64,000 nucleotides of DNA from Pseudomonas karstica. Its GTDB lineage: Bacteria > Pseudomonadota > Gammaproteobacteria > Pseudomonadales > Pseudomonadaceae. Shown here piece after piece: positions 18,486 through 30,887 of the stretch. Location of the stretch: positions 158,266 to 222,265 of the forward strand of contig NZ_WLYI01000005.1 of the NCBI RefSeq assembly GCF_009707515.1, written 5' to 3'. How positions within the stretch are numbered: position 1 is the first letter of the stretch; the number at the start of each line of letters is the position of its first letter. A model generated the notes under the pieces. The model searched no databases. It worked only from the letters and a program-made list of their open reading frames with translations, and had not been told where the DNA came from. Position numbers and translations under genes: made by a program.

Positions 18486-19346
18486 ATGCCGCAGACAAAA
18501 CACGAAATAACCGACGTGCAGCAGTTGTTACCCGGCCACTTGCCGCAACTGCCTGCCCGTTCCCCGGATGCCCATAAAGGCCAGTTTGGCCATGTCCTGC
18601 TGATTGGGGGCGACCATGGGTTTGGCGGCGCTGCCTTGCTGAGCACGCAAAGCGCCCTGCGCAGTGGCGCCGGCCTGGTATCCCTGGCAACCCGTAGTGA
18701 GCACGTTCCGGCCGCCCTGGCCCGCCTGCCGGAAGTCATGATCCTGGGCGTGCATTCGGCCAATCAATTGATGGGGTTGCTGGAAAAGGTCTCGGTGATC
18801 GTCATTGGCCCTGGCCTGGGGGAAGCGTCCTGGGGCAAGAGCCTGTTGTCGGTGGCAGCCAATGCCCAACAGCCACAGGTCTGGGATGCCGACGCCCTGA
18901 ACCTGCTGGCGGCGGGCTCTGTCAGCTTGCCAGCCAATTGCGTGATCACTCCGCACCCCGGAGAGGCAGCCCGGCTAATGGGGATTTCGACAGCCGAGGT
19001 TCAGGCGGATCGCCTTAACGTAGCGCGCGCAATGAGTCAGAAGTTCAAGGCGGTGACAATCTTGAAAGGCGCGGGCAGCTTGATTGCCAGTCCTGACGGT
19101 CGAGTCGCTCGCTGTGATCAGGGCCACCCGGCGATGGCGACGGCCGGCCTGGGGGATGTGTTGGCCGGTCTGGTGGGGGCTTTGCTGGCCCAGGGGATGC
19201 CGGCGTTCGACGCTGCCTGCCTGGCGGTCTGGTTGCATGCTACTGCCGGGGATAGGCAAGGTGTGCTGGGTCGCGGGTTGGCGGCCAGTGACCTGATTCC
19301 CGCCATTCGTCAGTTGTTGGAGGAGCAGTCGCCGTGTCTGAAGTAA
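18486..19346 (+). CDS. nnrD: ADP-dependent NAD(P)H-hydrate dehydratase (stand-alone)
   Basis: It repairs hydrated NAD(P)H. The 286-residue protein is only the carbohydrate-kinase-like dehydratase domain, with GHVLLIGGDHGFGGA, ITPHPGEAARLMG and the anion-hole motif MATAGLGDVLAG. The N-terminal epimerase domain of the fused E. coli enzyme is absent, so an NnrE epimerase would have to be encoded elsewhere. It overlaps tsaE by 13 bases, indicating one operon. Confidence 0.93.
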   Translation: MPQTKHEITDVQQLLPGHLPQLPARSPDAHKGQFGHVLLIGGDHGFGGAALLSTQSALRSGAGLVSLATRSEHVPAALARLPEVMILGVHSANQLMGLLEKVSVIVIGPGLGEASWGKSLLSVAANAQQPQVWDADALNLLAAGSVSLPANCVITPHPGEAARLMGISTAEVQADRLNVARAMSQKFKAVTILKGAGSLIASPDGRVARCDQGHPAMATAGLGDVLAGLVGALLAQGMPAFDAACLAVWLHATAGDRQGVLGRGLAASDLIPAIRQLLEEQSPCLK

Positions 19347-19804
19347 CCCTGTTTCTGGCTGATGAAGACGCCATGGTCGCGTTTGGCAAACGTATTGCCG
19401 ATGTCACCAAAGGCTCGGGCCTGATCTTTCTGGAAGGGGACCTGGGGGCCGGGAAAACCACGCTGTCCCGGGGGATCATTCGTGGCTTGGGTCATAAAGG
19501 CGCGGTAAAGAGCCCAACGTTTACATTGGTCGAGCCCTACGAGATCGGCGAAGTGCGGGCCTTCCACTTTGATCTGTATCGCCTGGTGGACCCCGAGGAA
19601 TTGGAGTACATGGGCATCCGCGACTACTTCGACGAGAATGCCTTGTGCTTGATCGAATGGCCGGACAAGGGCACAGGCTTTTTGCCAAAGTCTGACCTGA
19701 CCATTACCATTAGCCCACATGACAGTGGACGTCAGCTGAAGTTGTTGCCCCAAGGCGCGCGCGGTGAGTCGTGGTGCGCCGCCTTGGCATTGGAATTCAA
19801 ATAA
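19334..19804 (+). CDS. tsaE: tRNA threonylcarbamoyladenosine biosynthesis ATPase TsaE
   Basis: TsaE is the ATPase that works with TsaB and TsaD to make t6A37 in ANN-decoding tRNAs. The 156-residue protein has a Walker A GDLGAGKTTLSRG, SPTFTLVEPYE and IEWPDKG. Start is GTG 19334 inside the end of nnrD. It belongs to the conserved nnrD-tsaE-amiB-mutL cluster. Confidence 0.94.
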   Translation: MSEVTLFLADEDAMVAFGKRIADVTKGSGLIFLEGDLGAGKTTLSRGIIRGLGHKGAVKSPTFTLVEPYEIGEVRAFHFDLYRLVDPEELEYMGIRDYFDENALCLIEWPDKGTGFLPKSDLTITISPHDSGRQLKLLPQGARGESWCAALALEFK

Positions 19805-19819
19805 TTGGTGGGGTTAGGT

Positions 19820-21238
19820 ATGCGCTTTCGCGCGTTGGTTGCTGTCGTAGGGGTGTTGCTTGCGGCAATGACCGTCAATGCTCTGGCCGCTTCACAGGTG
19901 CGCAGTGTCCGCCTGTGGCGGGCACCGGATAACACACGACTGGTATTCGACCTGTCTGGCCCGGTCCAGCACAGCGTCTTCACCCTGACGGCGCCGGATC
20001 GCCTGGTGATCGACATCAACGGTGCGACCCTGGCCGCGCCGTTGAACGTTGCCACGGCCAATACCCCGATTATTGCGATGCGCTCGGCCCAACGCACGCC
20101 GTCGGATTTGCGGGTGGTTATCGACCTGAAAAAGGTCGTGACCCCGAAGAGCTTCTCTCTGACGCCCAATGCCCAGTATGGCAACCGGCTGGTGGTCGAC
20201 CTGTTTGACAACCCCGCCGACGCCGCGCCGCCGCCTGCTCCAATCCCCAGGGTCGCGACGGTACCTGCGGTGCCGGTCAACCCCTCGCAACCTCAGGTCA
20301 AGCTACCGCCGCCGCCCGCTTCAACAGGCAGGCGCGACGTCATCGTAGTGATTGACGCCGGTCACGGCGGTGAAGACCCAGGTGCTTCCGGCTCTCGTGG
20401 CCAGCACGAAAAAGACGTGGTACTGGCTATCGCCCGAGAACTGCAGCGTCAGATCAATGGCATGAAAGGTTATCGCGCCGAGTTGACCCGTACGGGTGAT
20501 TATTTCATTCCGCTGCGCGGTCGCACCGAGATCGCCCGCAAGAAGGGCGCTGACCTGTTCGTCTCGATCCACGCTGACGCCGCGCCGTCACGGGCGGCCT
20601 TTGGCGCCTCGGTGTTTGCCCTGTCTGATCGCGGTGCCACGTCCGAGACCGCCCGCTGGCTGGCGGACAGTGAAAACCGCTCCGATTTGATCGGCGGGGC
20701 TGGCAATGTGTCCCTGGATGACAAGGACCGCATGCTTGCGGGTGTGCTGCTGGACCTATCGATGACTGCCTCGCTGACCTCCAGCTTGAACGTCGGCCAG
20801 AAGGTCCTGAGCAATATTGGCCGGGTGACGCCACTGCATAAGCAGCGAGTGGAGCAAGCCGGGTTCATGGTGCTCAAGTCGCCGGATATTCCATCGATCC
20901 TGGTGGAAACGGGCTTCATCTCCAACTCCAAGGAAGCTTCAAAACTGGCTACCCGCAGTCACCAGCAAGCCTTGGCGCGCTCCATCAGCGCCGGTGTCGG
21001 GCAGTTCTTCCAGCAAAATCCGCCACCGGGCACTTATGTCGCCTGGCTGCGGGACTCCGGAAAAATCGCCCAGGGCCCTCGTGAACATCGGGTCCAGCCC
21101 GGCGACACCCTGGCCATGCTGGCGGTGCGTTTCCAGGTTTCGGCGGCTACGTTGCGCAGTGCCAATCAGCTGAAAAGCGATGAATTGAAAGTGGGCCAAG
21201 TGTTGACGATTCCCAGCACTGAATTGGCGGCACAGTAA
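19820..21238 (+). CDS. amiB: N-acetylmuramoyl-L-alanine amidase with AMIN and LysM domains
   Basis: A periplasmic amidase that splits septal peptidoglycan for daughter cell separation. Domains in order: a signal peptide ending ...TVNALAA, an AMIN domain (about 30-125) for septal targeting, a Pro-rich linker, the zinc amidase_3 domain ([32 protein letters not shown]), and a C-terminal LysM repeat ([13 protein letters not shown]). ATG 19820 is preferred to TTG 19805. Its stop overlaps the mutL start (TAATG). Confidence 0.93.
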   Translation: MRFRALVAVVGVLLAAMTVNALAASQVRSVRLWRAPDNTRLVFDLSGPVQHSVFTLTAPDRLVIDINGATLAAPLNVATANTPIIAMRSAQRTPSDLRVVIDLKKVVTPKSFSLTPNAQYGNRLVVDLFDNPADAAPPPAPIPRVATVPAVPVNPSQPQVKLPPPPASTGRRDVIVVIDAGHGGEDPGASGSRGQHEKDVVLAIARELQRQINGMKGYRAELTRTGDYFIPLRGRTEIARKKGADLFVSIHADAAPSRAAFGASVFALSDRGATSETARWLADSENRSDLIGGAGNVSLDDKDRMLAGVLLDLSMTASLTSSLNVGQKVLSNIGRVTPLHKQRVEQAGFMVLKSPDIPSILVETGFISNSKEASKLATRSHQQALARSISAGVGQFFQQNPPPGTYVAWLRDSGKIAQGPREHRVQPGDTLAMLAVRFQVSAATLRSANQLKSDELKVGQVLTIPSTELAAQ

Positions 21239-23151
21239 TGAGCGAATCGATTTTGAACAACGCCTCGCGCATCGAATTGCTCAGCCCGCGGCTGGCCAAC
21301 CAGATTGCCGCGGGCGAAGTGGTCGAGCGGCCAGCGTCGGTGATCAAGGAGTTGCTGGAAAACAGCATCGATTCCGGAGCCAAGCGTATCGACGTCGACG
21401 TCGAGCAAGGCGGTGTCAAGCTGCTGCGGGTGCGTGACGATGGCAGTGGCATCTCTTCCGATGACCTGCCGCTGGCCCTGGCCCGTCACGCCACCAGCAA
21501 GATTCGCGACCTGGAAGACCTGGAGCGGGTGATGAGCCTGGGGTTTCGTGGTGAGGCACTGGCCTCCATCAGCTCTGTGGCGCGCCTGACCCTGACCTCT
21601 CGTACCCAAGGCGCCGATCAGGCCTGGCAAGTGGAAACCGAAGGCCGTGACATGGCGCCCCGGGTCCAGCCGGCCGCCCATCCGGTAGGCACCTCGGTAG
21701 AAGTGCGCGACCTGTTTTTCAATACCCCGGCGCGGCGTAAATTCCTCAAGGCCGAAAAAACCGAATTCGATCACCTGCAAGAAGTCATCAAGCGCCTGGC
21801 CCTGGCCCGTTTCGATGTGGCTTTCCATCTGCGTCACAACGGCAAGACTATTCTCAGCCTGCACGAAGCCAACGATGACGCGGCGCGTGCTCGCCGGGTG
21901 TCGGCGGTTTGCGGCGCAGGCTTTCTTGAGCAGGCGTTGCCGATTGAGATTGAGCGCAATGGCTTGCGCTTGTGGGGTTGGGTGGGTTTGCCGACCTTCT
22001 CCCGTAGCCAGGCGGATTTGCAGTATTTCTTTGTAAACGGCCGGGCTGTGCGCGACAAGCTGGTGGCCCATGCGGTGCGCCAGGCTTATCGCGATGTGTT
22101 GTTCAATGGGCGGCACCCGACCTTTGTACTGTTTTTCGAGGTCGACCCAGCCGTGGTGGACGTCAATGTGCACCCGACCAAGCACGAAGTACGCTTTCGC
22201 GATGGGCGCATGGTTCACGACTTCCTCTACGGTACCTTGCACCGTGCGCTGGGCGATGTGCGTCCGGATGATCAGATGTCTGCGCCGATTGTGACGGCGG
22301 TGGTCCGGCCTAGCGGTTCGGAAGCTGGTGAGTTTGGCCCTCAGGGCGAAATGAGCCTGGCGGGCAACCTGCTGCAATCGCCGCAACCTCAACCGAACTA
22401 CACCGCACCAGGGTCTGGTGCCGGGGCGGGTTATCAGTACCAATACACCCCGCGCCCGCAATCAGCCGTGCCGGTGGCCGAGGCCCAGGCGGCCTATCGC
22501 GAATTTTTTGCTCCACTGCCGGGTGCCGAGCCGGGCGCTGTCGCCTTGCCAGAGGGCGGCGGTGATGTTCCGCCGCTGGGCTATGCCCTGGCGCAGCTCA
22601 AGGGCATCTATATTCTCGCGGAAAACGCCCAGGGGCTGGTGTTGGTGGATATGCACGCCGCCCACGAGCGGATCATGTACGAGCGATTGAAGATCGCCAT
22701 GGCCAGTGAGGGCTTGAGCGGCCAGCCACTGTTGGTCCCGGAGTCCCTGGCGGTCAGCCAGCGCGAAGCTGATTGTGCGGAAGAGCACGTCAGCGTGTTC
22801 CAGAAACTCGGTTTTGAATTACAACGCCTGGGGCCGGAAACCTTGGCCATCCGGCAAATTCCGGCGCTGCTCAAGCAGGCCGAAGCCAATCGTTTGGTGG
22901 CCGACGTGCTGGCAGACCTGATGGAGTACGGCACCAGTGACCGTATCCAGGCGCACATCAACGAGTTGCTCGGTACCATGGCCTGTCACGGTGCAATCCG
23001 CGCCAACCGACGCCTGGCCCTGGCGGAAATGAACGGCTTGTTGAGGGATATGGAAAACACCGAGCGTAGCGGTCAATGCAATCATGGCCGCCCGACCTGG
23101 ACCCAAATGGGCCTGGACGACCTGGACAAATTGTTCTTGCGCGGCCGTTGA
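21238..23151 (+). CDS. mutL: DNA mismatch repair protein MutL
   Basis: MutL couples MutS mismatch recognition to strand removal. The 637-residue protein has a GHKL ATPase domain ([35 protein letters not shown]) and a C-terminal dimerisation domain ([17 protein letters not shown]). A variable Gln/Pro-rich linker lies around 370-420. Starts at ATG 21238 overlapping amiB; its stop overlaps the miaA start (TGATG). Confidence 0.96.
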   Translation: MSESILNNASRIELLSPRLANQIAAGEVVERPASVIKELLENSIDSGAKRIDVDVEQGGVKLLRVRDDGSGISSDDLPLALARHATSKIRDLEDLERVMSLGFRGEALASISSVARLTLTSRTQGADQAWQVETEGRDMAPRVQPAAHPVGTSVEVRDLFFNTPARRKFLKAEKTEFDHLQEVIKRLALARFDVAFHLRHNGKTILSLHEANDDAARARRVSAVCGAGFLEQALPIEIERNGLRLWGWVGLPTFSRSQADLQYFFVNGRAVRDKLVAHAVRQAYRDVLFNGRHPTFVLFFEVDPAVVDVNVHPTKHEVRFRDGRMVHDFLYGTLHRALGDVRPDDQMSAPIVTAVVRPSGSEAGEFGPQGEMSLAGNLLQSPQPQPNYTAPGSGAGAGYQYQYTPRPQSAVPVAEAQAAYREFFAPLPGAEPGAVALPEGGGDVPPLGYALAQLKGIYILAENAQGLVLVDMHAAHERIMYERLKIAMASEGLSGQPLLVPESLAVSQREADCAEEHVSVFQKLGFELQRLGPETLAIRQIPALLKQAEANRLVADVLADLMEYGTSDRIQAHINELLGTMACHGAIRANRRLALAEMNGLLRDMENTERSGQCNHGRPTWTQMGLDDLDKLFLRGR

Positions 23152-24122
23152 TGGGTACTCTCCCTCCGGCCATCTTCCTGATGGGACCTACCGCAGCCGG
23201 CAAGACCGACCTGGCTATTGAACTGAGCAAGGTCTTGCCTTGCGAACTGATCAGTGTCGATTCTGCCCTGGTTTACCGGGACATGGACATCGGCACCGCC
23301 AAACCCTCCAAAGAGCTGCTGGCACAATATCCGCACCGGCTGATCGACATCATCGACCCGGGCCAGAGCTATTCGGCGGCGGATTTTCGCGCCGATGCCC
23401 TGGCGGCCATGGCTGAAATCACCGCGCGGGGCAATATTCCGCTGCTGGTGGGTGGCACGATGCTCTATTACAAGGCGTTGCAGGAAGGCCTGGCCGATAT
23501 GCCGCCGGCGGATCCCCAAGTGCGCGCCGAGTTGGAGGATGAGGCGGCACGCCTTGGCTGGCAGGCGCTGCATGATCAGTTGGCGGCGGTGGATCCGGTG
23601 TCCGCCGCGCGAATTCACCCCAACGATCCCCAGCGCCTGTCACGAGCCCTGGAAGTCTGGCGGGTCAGCGGTCAAACCATGACCGCCCATCGACTGAGAC
23701 AATCTGCGCAAAGTACTGATGTAGGCGCATCTGGACAGTCACAATTGCCCTATACTGTGGCGAACCTGGCCGTCGCTCCGGCGAATCGACAGGTTCTGCA
23801 TGAGCGAATTGCACAAAGATTCACAATTATGTTGGAACAGGGGTTTGTGGATGAGGTCGTAGCACTGCGTTCCAGAGGTGACCTGCATCCCGGGCTGCCT
23901 TCGATACGTGCTGTAGGTTACCGCCAAGTCTGGGATCATCTGGATGGCAAGTTGACGTCAGCCGAAATGCAGGAGCGCGGCATCATTGCCACGCGCCAAT
24001 TGGCGAAGCGCCAGTTCACATGGCTACGCAGCTGGGCTGACTTGCATTGGCTGGATAGTCTGGATTGCGACAATCTGTCACGTGCCTTGAAATACTTGAG
24101 AACGGTCTCCATATTGAGCTGA
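23151..24122 (+). CDS. miaA: tRNA dimethylallyltransferase
   Basis: MiaA adds the isopentenyl group to A37 of UNN-decoding tRNAs. In 323 residues: P-loop [31 protein letters not shown] and [13 protein letters not shown] 23151 overlaps the mutL stop; the longer frame from 23076 lies within mutL. It is followed by hfq, the usual arrangement. Confidence 0.96.
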   Translation: MGTLPPAIFLMGPTAAGKTDLAIELSKVLPCELISVDSALVYRDMDIGTAKPSKELLAQYPHRLIDIIDPGQSYSAADFRADALAAMAEITARGNIPLLVGGTMLYYKALQEGLADMPPADPQVRAELEDEAARLGWQALHDQLAAVDPVSAARIHPNDPQRLSRALEVWRVSGQTMTAHRLRQSAQSTDVGASGQSQLPYTVANLAVAPANRQVLHERIAQRFTIMLEQGFVDEVVALRSRGDLHPGLPSIRAVGYRQVWDHLDGKLTSAEMQERGIIATRQLAKRQFTWLRSWADLHWLDSLDCDNLSRALKYLRTVSILS

Positions 24123-24216
24123 GTCCTTGCAATTGCCGTCTATCCTTGGGGGTGTGACGGTCACGAGCTATCTATTTTCCGATTTTTTATTATTGATCCT
24201 TAAAGGAGTGCGGCAC

Positions 24217-24477
24217 ATGTCAAAAGGGCATTCGCTACAAGACCCTTACTTGAATACTTTACGTAAAGAGAAAGTTGGGGTTTCCATCTATCTGGTCAAC
24301 GGCATCAAGCTGCAAGGTACGATCGAGTCTTTCGACCAGTTCGTTATCCTGTTGAAAAATACCGTCAGCCAGATGGTCTACAAACACGCTATCTCGACAG
24401 TAGTGCCGGTTCGTCCAATTCGTCTGCCTAGCGCAACCGATACCGAACAGGATGACGCTGAGCCAGGTAACGCCTGA
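24217..24477 (+). CDS. hfq: RNA chaperone Hfq
   Basis: An 86-residue Sm-like hexamer-forming protein that pairs small RNAs with mRNAs and, in pseudomonads, acts with Crc in catabolite repression. Sm1 ([21 protein letters not shown]) and Sm2 ([10 protein letters not shown]) are visible; the C-terminal tail is short and acidic. ATG 24217 has AAAGGAG 10 bases upstream; the frame open to 24127 is not used. The 94-base gap from miaA may hold an own promoter. Confidence 0.97.
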   Translation: MSKGHSLQDPYLNTLRKEKVGVSIYLVNGIKLQGTIESFDQFVILLKNTVSQMVYKHAISTVVPVRPIRLPSATDTEQDDAEPGNA

Positions 24478-24489
24478 TAGGAGTCTCCT

Positions 24490-25791
24490 TTGTTCTTTGA
24501 GCGCCACGGTGGTGGTGAGCGAGTGATCCTCGTTCACTTGGATGGACAGGACCCTGAGGCGCGCGAAGATCCGCAGGAGTTTCAGGAGCTGGCAAATTCG
24601 GCCGGCGCCGAGACCGTTGCGTTTTTTAACGTGCCGCGTCATCGGCCAACCGCCAAATTCTTGATCGGCAGCGGCAAGGTCGAGCAATTGCGCGATCTGG
24701 TCCATGCCGAACACGCAGACCTGGTGATTTTCAATCACACCCTCACGCCCAGTCAGGAGCGTAACCTCGAACGTGTTTTCGAGTGTCGCGTGATCGACCG
24801 CACGGGCTTGATTCTCGATATTTTCGCCCAGCGCGCCCGTACCCATGAAGGCAAGCTCCAGGTCGAACTGGCCCAGCTTGATCACATGAGCACCCGGCTG
24901 GTGCGAGGCTGGACTCACCTTGAACGCCAGGGTGGTGGTATCGGTATGCGTGGTCCGGGTGAAACCCAGTTGGAAACCGATCGGCGTCTGCTGCGGGTTC
25001 GTCTGCGCCAGATCAAGGGCCGCCTGGAAAAAGTACGCAGCCAGCGCGAGCAGTCGCGACGTGGCCGTATGCGTGCAGATATTCCTACCGTGTCCCTGGT
25101 TGGCTACACCAACGCCGGCAAATCCACGCTGTTCAACAACGTGACGAAATCGGACGTGTATGCGGCCGACCAACTGTTCGCCACCCTCGACCCGACCTTG
25201 CGCCGCCTGGACGTGGACGACCTGGGGCCGATTGTGCTGGCCGACACCGTGGGTTTCATTCGTCATTTGCCCCACAAGCTGGTCGAGGCATTTCGGTCTA
25301 CGCTCGAAGAGTCGAGTAACTCCGACTTGCTGCTGCACGTGATCGATGCGGCCGAACCTGACCGTATGTTGCAGATTGAGCAAGTGATGGTGGTGCTGGG
25401 CGAGATTGGTGCCCAGGACTTGCCGATCCTCGAGGTCTATAACAAACTCGATTTGCTTGAGGGCGTTGAGCCGCAAATCCAGCGTGACGAAAATGGCAGG
25501 CCTCAGCGGGTCTGGCTTTCGGCGCGCGATGGTTCGGGGCTTGAGTTGCTCAAACAAGCGATTGCCGAGTTGCTGGGCAACGATTTGTTTGTTGGCACCT
25601 TGCGCTTGCCGCAGCGTTTTGCTCGACTGCGTGCACAGTTTTTTGAGTTGGGCGCGGTTCAGAAAGAAGAACACGATGAAGAGGGTGTCAGTCTGCTGGC
25701 CGTTCGATTGCCACGGGCAGAGCTGAATCGGCTGGTCAGCCGTGAAGGTATCCAGCCGATGGATTTCATCGAACAACACACTTTGCAATAA
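24490..25791 (+). CDS. hflX: GTPase HflX
   Basis: A ribosome-associated GTPase that splits stalled or heat-damaged ribosomes in E. coli. In 433 residues: an N-terminal HflX domain (about 10-190), a G domain with G1 GYTNAGKSTLFN near residue 205, DTVGFIRHLPH (G3) and NKLDL (G4), and a short C-terminal tail. Start codon is TTG 24490, 12 bases after the hfq stop, with GGAGTCTCC upstream. Confidence 0.94.
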   Translation: MFFERHGGGERVILVHLDGQDPEAREDPQEFQELANSAGAETVAFFNVPRHRPTAKFLIGSGKVEQLRDLVHAEHADLVIFNHTLTPSQERNLERVFECRVIDRTGLILDIFAQRARTHEGKLQVELAQLDHMSTRLVRGWTHLERQGGGIGMRGPGETQLETDRRLLRVRLRQIKGRLEKVRSQREQSRRGRMRADIPTVSLVGYTNAGKSTLFNNVTKSDVYAADQLFATLDPTLRRLDVDDLGPIVLADTVGFIRHLPHKLVEAFRSTLEESSNSDLLLHVIDAAEPDRMLQIEQVMVVLGEIGAQDLPILEVYNKLDLLEGVEPQIQRDENGRPQRVWLSARDGSGLELLKQAIAELLGNDLFVGTLRLPQRFARLRAQFFELGAVQKEEHDEEGVSLLAVRLPRAELNRLVSREGIQPMDFIEQHTLQ

Positions 25792-25887
25792 AAGCCTGAG
25801 AAAGCGGTTGTGCCGCTGTAGCAGGCATTCTGTAGCATTGGTCGGCGCGCCGTGGGTGCGTCTTTGCTTTATCAGATGGAGAGCGCT

Positions 25888-27063
25888 ATGGCTTGGAATG
25901 AGCCGGGTGGCAACTCGAATAATCAGGATCCTTGGGGTGGTAAACGCCGCAACAATGGCGACCGCAAGGGGCCACCGGATCTCGACGAGGCCTTCCGAAA
26001 GCTGCAGGAAAGCCTGAATGGGTTGTTCGGTGGTGGAAAAAAACGTGGTGGTGACGAGGGTGGTCGCACGAGCAAGGGCGGTGGTTACGGCTTGCTTGGC
26101 CTGGCACTCGTTGCGCTGGCGGCCGTTTGGCTGTACAGCGCAGTCTATGTGGTCGACGAGCAGGAGCAGGCCGTAGTGCTGCGCTTCGGCAAGTACTACG
26201 AGACCGTCGGCCCCGGCCTGAATATCTACTTCCCGCCGATCGACAAGAAGTACATGGAGAACGTCACGCGTGAGCGTGCCTACACCAAGCAGGGCCAGAT
26301 GCTGACCGAAGACGAGAACATCGTCGAGGTGCCGCTGACCGTGCAGTACAAGATCAGCAACCTGCAGGACTTCGTACTGAACGTCGACCAGCCGGAAATC
26401 AGCTTGCAACATGCGACCGAAAGCGCCCTGCGCCACGTAGTGGGCTCCACCGCGATGGACCAGGTGCTGACCGAAGGTCGTGAATTGATGGCCAGCGAGA
26501 TCAAGGAGCGCCTGCAACGGTTCCTCGATACTTATCGCACTGGTATCACCGTCACTCAGGTCAACGTACAGAGCGCAGCGGCACCACGTGAGGTGCAGGA
26601 AGCCTTCGATGACGTGATCCGTGCCCGTGAGGACGAACAGCGTTCGCGCAACCAGGCTGAGACCTACGCCAATGGCGTGGTGCCAGAAGCCCGTGGTCAG
26701 GCCCAGCGCCTCCTTGAAGATGCCAACGGTTACCGTGATGAAGTGGTCTCCCGCGCCAAAGGTGAGGCGGATCGCTTTACCAAGCTGGTAGTCGAGTATC
26801 GCAAGGCACCGGAAGTCACTCGTGAACGTCTGTACCTGGACACCATGCAGGAAGTCTTCAGCAACACCAGCAAGGTCCTCGTGACTGGCAGCAAGGGTGG
26901 GCAGAACAATCTGCTTTACTTGCCGCTGGACAAGATGATTGACAGTGGTCGTAGTGGCAGCAGTACGCCGTCCAGCAGTTCGACTGCCGCAGCCAATGAG
27001 GCGAGCGCCCGTGCGGCCGCTGACTTGCAGCAACAGCAAACACGTACCAGGGAGAGTCGTTGA
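25888..27063 (+). CDS. hflK: FtsH protease modulator HflK
   Basis: An inner-membrane SPFH/band 7 protein that forms the HflKC cage around the FtsH protease. 391 residues: a Gly/Asn/Arg-rich N-terminal tail, one membrane helix (GLLGLALVALAAVWLYSAVYVV, about 70-90), a band 7 domain, a coiled-coil region, and a Ser/Ala/Gln-rich end. ATG 25888 (MAWNEPGG) with GGAGAG upstream is chosen over the 25852 frame. Its stop overlaps hflC (TGATG). Confidence 0.95.
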   Translation: MAWNEPGGNSNNQDPWGGKRRNNGDRKGPPDLDEAFRKLQESLNGLFGGGKKRGGDEGGRTSKGGGYGLLGLALVALAAVWLYSAVYVVDEQEQAVVLRFGKYYETVGPGLNIYFPPIDKKYMENVTRERAYTKQGQMLTEDENIVEVPLTVQYKISNLQDFVLNVDQPEISLQHATESALRHVVGSTAMDQVLTEGRELMASEIKERLQRFLDTYRTGITVTQVNVQSAAAPREVQEAFDDVIRAREDEQRSRNQAETYANGVVPEARGQAQRLLEDANGYRDEVVSRAKGEADRFTKLVVEYRKAPEVTRERLYLDTMQEVFSNTSKVLVTGSKGGQNNLLYLPLDKMIDSGRSGSSTPSSSSTAAANEASARAAADLQQQQTRTRESR

Positions 27064-27929
27064 TGAGCAATAAATCGCTGACCGCTCTGATTTTGGGCGT
27101 CGTCGTGGTCATCGCTGCCTGGAACTGCTTCTACATCGTGGCTCAGACCGAGCGCGCGGTGTTGCTGCAATTCGGTCGTGTGGTCCAGGCGGATGTCCAG
27201 CCGGGCTTGCATGTGAAAATCCCCTACGTCAACCAGGTGCGCAAGTTCGACGGCCGCCTGATGACGCTGGATGCACCGACACAGCGTTTCCTGACCCTGG
27301 AAAAGAAAGCCGTGATGGTTGACGCCTACGCCAAGTGGCGCGTCAAGGATGCCGAGCGCTTCTACACCGCGACTTCCGGCCTCAAGCAGATTGCCGACGA
27401 GCGTTTGTCGCGCCGTCTGGAGTCGGGCCTGCGTGACCAGTTTGGTAAGCGCACCCTGCATGAGGTGGTATCCGGTGAGCGTGATGCCTTGATGGCGGAT
27501 ATCACGGGTTCACTGAACAAGATGGCTGAAAAAGAGCTGGGCATCGAAGTCGTCGATGTTCGGGTCAAGGCCATCGACCTGCCGAAGGAAGTGAACCGGA
27601 GCGTGTTCGAGCGCATGAGCACCGAGCGTGAGCGTGAAGCTCGTGAGCACCGCGCCAAGGGTAACGAGTTGGCTGAAGGTATCCGTGCGGATGCCGATCG
27701 TCAGCGCCGTGTACTGTTGGCAGAGGCTTATCGCGAGTCTGAAGAGGCTCGTGGTGACGGTGATGCTCAAGCGGCGGCAATCTACGCCAAGGCATACGGC
27801 CAGGACCAGGAGTTCTACGCGTTCTACCGTAGCCTGCGCGCCTACCGTGAAAGCTTCGCGAACAAGACCGACGTCATGGTGCTTGACCCAAGCAGTGATT
27901 TCTTCCGCTACCTGGAAAAATCCAAGTAA
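27063..27929 (+). CDS. hflC: FtsH protease modulator HflC
   Basis: Partner of HflK in the periplasmic HflKC assembly. 288 residues: an N-terminal signal anchor (SLTALILGVVVVIAAWNCFYIV), then the SPFH domain (TERAVLLQFGRVV) and a charged helical segment (MSTEREREAREHRAKG). ATG 27063 overlaps the hflK stop; TTG 27060 is a less likely start. A terminator follows at 28006. Confidence 0.95.
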   Translation: MSNKSLTALILGVVVVIAAWNCFYIVAQTERAVLLQFGRVVQADVQPGLHVKIPYVNQVRKFDGRLMTLDAPTQRFLTLEKKAVMVDAYAKWRVKDAERFYTATSGLKQIADERLSRRLESGLRDQFGKRTLHEVVSGERDALMADITGSLNKMAEKELGIEVVDVRVKAIDLPKEVNRSVFERMSTEREREAREHRAKGNELAEGIRADADRQRRVLLAEAYRESEEARGDGDAQAAAIYAKAYGQDQEFYAFYRSLRAYRESFANKTDVMVLDPSSDFFRYLEKSK

Positions 27930-28005
27930 CTCGAAGCTCACTCCGTCTGGCGGCTAAAATGTCGGGCGGGGTGATCCTTTGGGAAAACGGGTGTATGATG
28001 CGGCA

Positions 28006-28028
28006 GCCGGGAAATTCCCGGCTTTTTT
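28006..28028 (+). terminator. rho-independent terminator after hflC
   Basis: GCCGGGA-AAT-TCCCGGC (7-bp stem) is followed by TTTTTT. A TATGAT sequence 10 bases upstream could also make it an attenuator in the leader of hisZ. The 189 bases from here to hisZ contain no convincing gene; the small DUF2065 gene often found between hflC and hisZ was not seen. Confidence 0.82.
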
Positions 28029-28217
28029 GCGTCTGCATGTTTGATTGTCGTTTGTTGCTGTGAGGCGACAGGTTTTTCGAGGAAAGTGCCCGACGAGGCC
28101 GATTGCTGGTCGTTCGTCACGTCGCTCTTGCGCGTGGTTTATGCAGGGGCTGGGCATTTCTGCTTCACTCAAGGCTCGCCCGAGGGCAGGCCGCCCGGAT
28201 CATAGGGGAATGGCGTA

Positions 28218-30748
<2,531 letters not shown>

Positions 30749-30769
30749 TAAGCTGTTGATGTAAAAAGC

Positions 30770-30793
30770 AAAGGGCCCTTGAATGGGCCCTTT
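30770..30793 (+). terminator. rho-independent terminator after purA
   Basis: AAAGGGCCC-TTGAAT-GGGCCCTTT (9-bp stem) lies 22 bases after the purA stop, just upstream of the putative sigma-54 promoter of the chemoreceptor gene. Confidence 0.85.
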
Positions 30794-30812
30794 GTCGTTT
30801 CTGTCTGTTGTA

Positions 30813-30828
30813 CGGCACGACCCTTGCT
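30813..30828 (+). promoter_or_regulatory. putative sigma-54 (RpoN) promoter of the chemoreceptor gene
   Basis: CGGCACG-ACCC-TTGCT matches the -24/-12 consensus (TGGCACG-N4-TTGCW) with the invariant GG and GC at the correct spacing. It is 60 bases upstream of ATG 30888 and directly follows the purA terminator. Confidence 0.72.
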
Positions 30829-30887
30829 GTGATTCCTTCTTTCGCGGTGCCATCAATTTAATGGCATCCATGGTAGAGGGATTCTCG

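Noticed and set aside
24259..27039. 926-codon minus-strand frame opposite hfq, hflX and hflK
   Set aside because: Anti-sense shadow of high-GC coding genes; the plus-strand proteins are clear family members and the shadow has no domain pattern.
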